The notes below the pieces were generated by a model. It was not told the DNA's origin. It did no database searches and was given only the letters and a program-made list of their open reading frames with translations. Made by a program: the position numbers and the translations under genes. Of a stretch of 6,766 nt of DNA, positions 6,005 through 6,766 are shown piece after piece; within the stretch, counting starts at the first letter, position 1; each line of letters begins with the position of its first letter. This DNA is from an uncultured Tissierellia bacterium (GTDB lineage Bacteria; Bacillota; Clostridia; Tissierellales; Peptoniphilaceae): assembly GCA_947278105.1 (NCBI GenBank), contig CAMYOR010000053.1:1-6766 (forward strand), read 5' to 3'.

Positions 6005-6766
6005 ATGAAACACGCCTATTTGGATATCATTGACATTCGCCGAAAAGTTTTTGAGACGATTTCTCGAATGGCATTTGAAGATATCGATCTGAAGCAGCTT
6101 CCCCATGTTGTCCATGAGGCCTTTCCAGGACAGAAAGGCCAATTTCATCGGGACATCTTTGAAGAGCGGGCCATTTTTGGTGAAAGGCTCCGCCTCTGCC
6201 TGGGCATGGACGCCCGCCTGGCCGATGATCCGGGAGTCATCACCGATGGCATTGAAGATGTGGATTTGGATACCAATGTGTACCGGCCGCCCCTGGTATC
6301 GGTGGTTAAGATCGCCTGCCAGTCCTGCCCCAGCAAGAAAATTCTTGTTACTGATAACTGCCGTAAATGTATTGCCCATCCCTGTATGACAGTCTGCCCG
6401 AAAAATGCTATTCAACCCGGGACCTTCAAGATGGAAATTAACCAGGAAACCTGTATTCACTGTAAAGCCTGTATTCGAAACTGCCCCTATAATGCGATTG
6501 TTGAGCTGGTCCGCCCCTGCGCTGACGCCTGTGCGGTTAATGCGGTCAATGCGGACGAATATGGAAGGGCTGAGATTGACTATGAAAAATGCGTCTCCTG
6601 CGGGGCCTGCATTACGGCCTGTCCCTTTGGAGCCATTGGAGATAAGTCTCAAATTTACCAGTTGATTAAATCTCTCAAATCCTCCGAACACCATTATGCC
6701 ATTATTGCCCCCTCCTTTACGGGACAGTTTGGAGAAAAGGTCAGCCCTGAGCAGGTGGCTGAAGGG
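6005..6766 (+). CDS. Monomeric [FeFe] hydrogenase, group B1/B3 type, N-terminal part cut off by window edge
   Basis: Iron-sulfur enzyme expected to evolve, consume or sense H2 using ferredoxin-type electron carriers in the cytoplasm. The 254 visible residues cover the electron-relay region. Cysteine groups in order are C105-x2-C108; C119-x2-C122-x4-C127-x3-C131-P; the ferredoxin motif C150-x2-C153-x2-C156-x3-C160-P; C172-x3-C176; and the ferredoxin motif C196-x2-C199-x2-C202-x3-C206-P. The segment from about 231 (YAIIAPSFTGQFGE) matches the opening of the hydrogenase large domain. The N-terminal helix region, CRKCIAHPC and CPFGAIGDKSQI are typical of group B monomeric [FeFe] hydrogenases rather than plain ferredoxins. 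The H-cluster cysteines lie beyond the edge, so catalysis cannot be confirmed here. AGAGGAG (5995-6001) ends only 3 nt before the ATG, a tight but usable spacing; no better start is seen. A long open frame on the opposite strand (5849-6694) is a shadow of this gene. Confidence 0.88.
   Translation, partial: MKHAYLDIIDIRRKVFETISRMAFEDIDLKQLPHVVHEAFPGQKGQFHRDIFEERAIFGERLRLCLGMDARLADDPGVITDGIEDVDLDTNVYRPPLVSVVKIACQSCPSKKILVTDNCRKCIAHPCMTVCPKNAIQPGTFKMEINQETCIHCKACIRNCPYNAIVELVRPCADACAVNAVNADEYGRAEIDYEKCVSCGACITACPFGAIGDKSQIYQLIKSLKSSEHHYAIIAPSFTGQFGEKVSPEQVAEG

Noticed and set aside
5849..6694. 281-codon open frame on the minus strand
   Set aside because: It lies antisense to the plus-strand hydrogenase frame, which carries regularly spaced ferredoxin cysteine motifs. 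The minus-strand product has no recognisable motif, and its extent is explained as a shadow.
1..6766. CRISPR arrays, insertion sequences, tRNA/rRNA, toxin-antitoxin or defence genes
   Set aside because: No spaced repeats, transposase or integrase motifs, cloverleaf-like segments or defence domains were seen on either strand.

Overview
The window looks like a chromosomal segment of a strictly anaerobic, fermentative Bacillota bacterium, most likely a clostridial lineage. Three things suggest this: strong purine-rich ribosome-binding sites with sigma-A-type promoters, an Aquifex-type single-chain aconitase of the kind found in anaerobes, and the N-terminal ferredoxin region of a monomeric group B [FeFe] hydrogenase. 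A genus cannot be named from the sequence alone. I see no mobile element, CRISPR array, tRNA or rRNA.

Layout, left to right. (1) 1-1538, minus strand: the first 512 residues of an aconitate hydratase that runs off the left edge. (2) 1539-1980: a 442-bp divergent intergenic region. It holds the aconitase promoter, several short palindromes, the promoter of the next gene, and a leader of about 210 nt that folds by eye into a closed multi-branch structure. (3) 1981-3168, plus strand: a complete class I PLP-dependent aminotransferase (LysN/2-aminoadipate aminotransferase-like), monocistronic, with codon use different from its neighbours. (4) 3197-3231: a strong bidirectional terminator shared with the converging operon. 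(5) 3288-5758, minus strand: a two-gene ABC importer operon. The promoter-proximal gene encodes a lipoprotein of the NMT1/TauA/SsuA type, and the second gene fuses the permease and the ATPase into one chain. (6) 5759-6004: a divergent control region in which the ABC operon promoter and the hydrogenase promoter are superimposed face to face. (7) 6005-6766, plus strand: the first 254 residues of the [FeFe] hydrogenase, cut by the right edge just as the H-cluster domain begins.

Functionally the window combines central carbon metabolism (citrate/isocitrate), amino-acid transamination, uptake of an unidentified small organic substrate, and disposal or sensing of reducing equivalents through H2. 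The parts most worth a second look are the unassigned structured leader before the aminotransferase, the mutually overlapping hydrogenase/ABC promoters, and the permease-ATPase fusion. All RNA folds and promoters were found by eye and are predictions.
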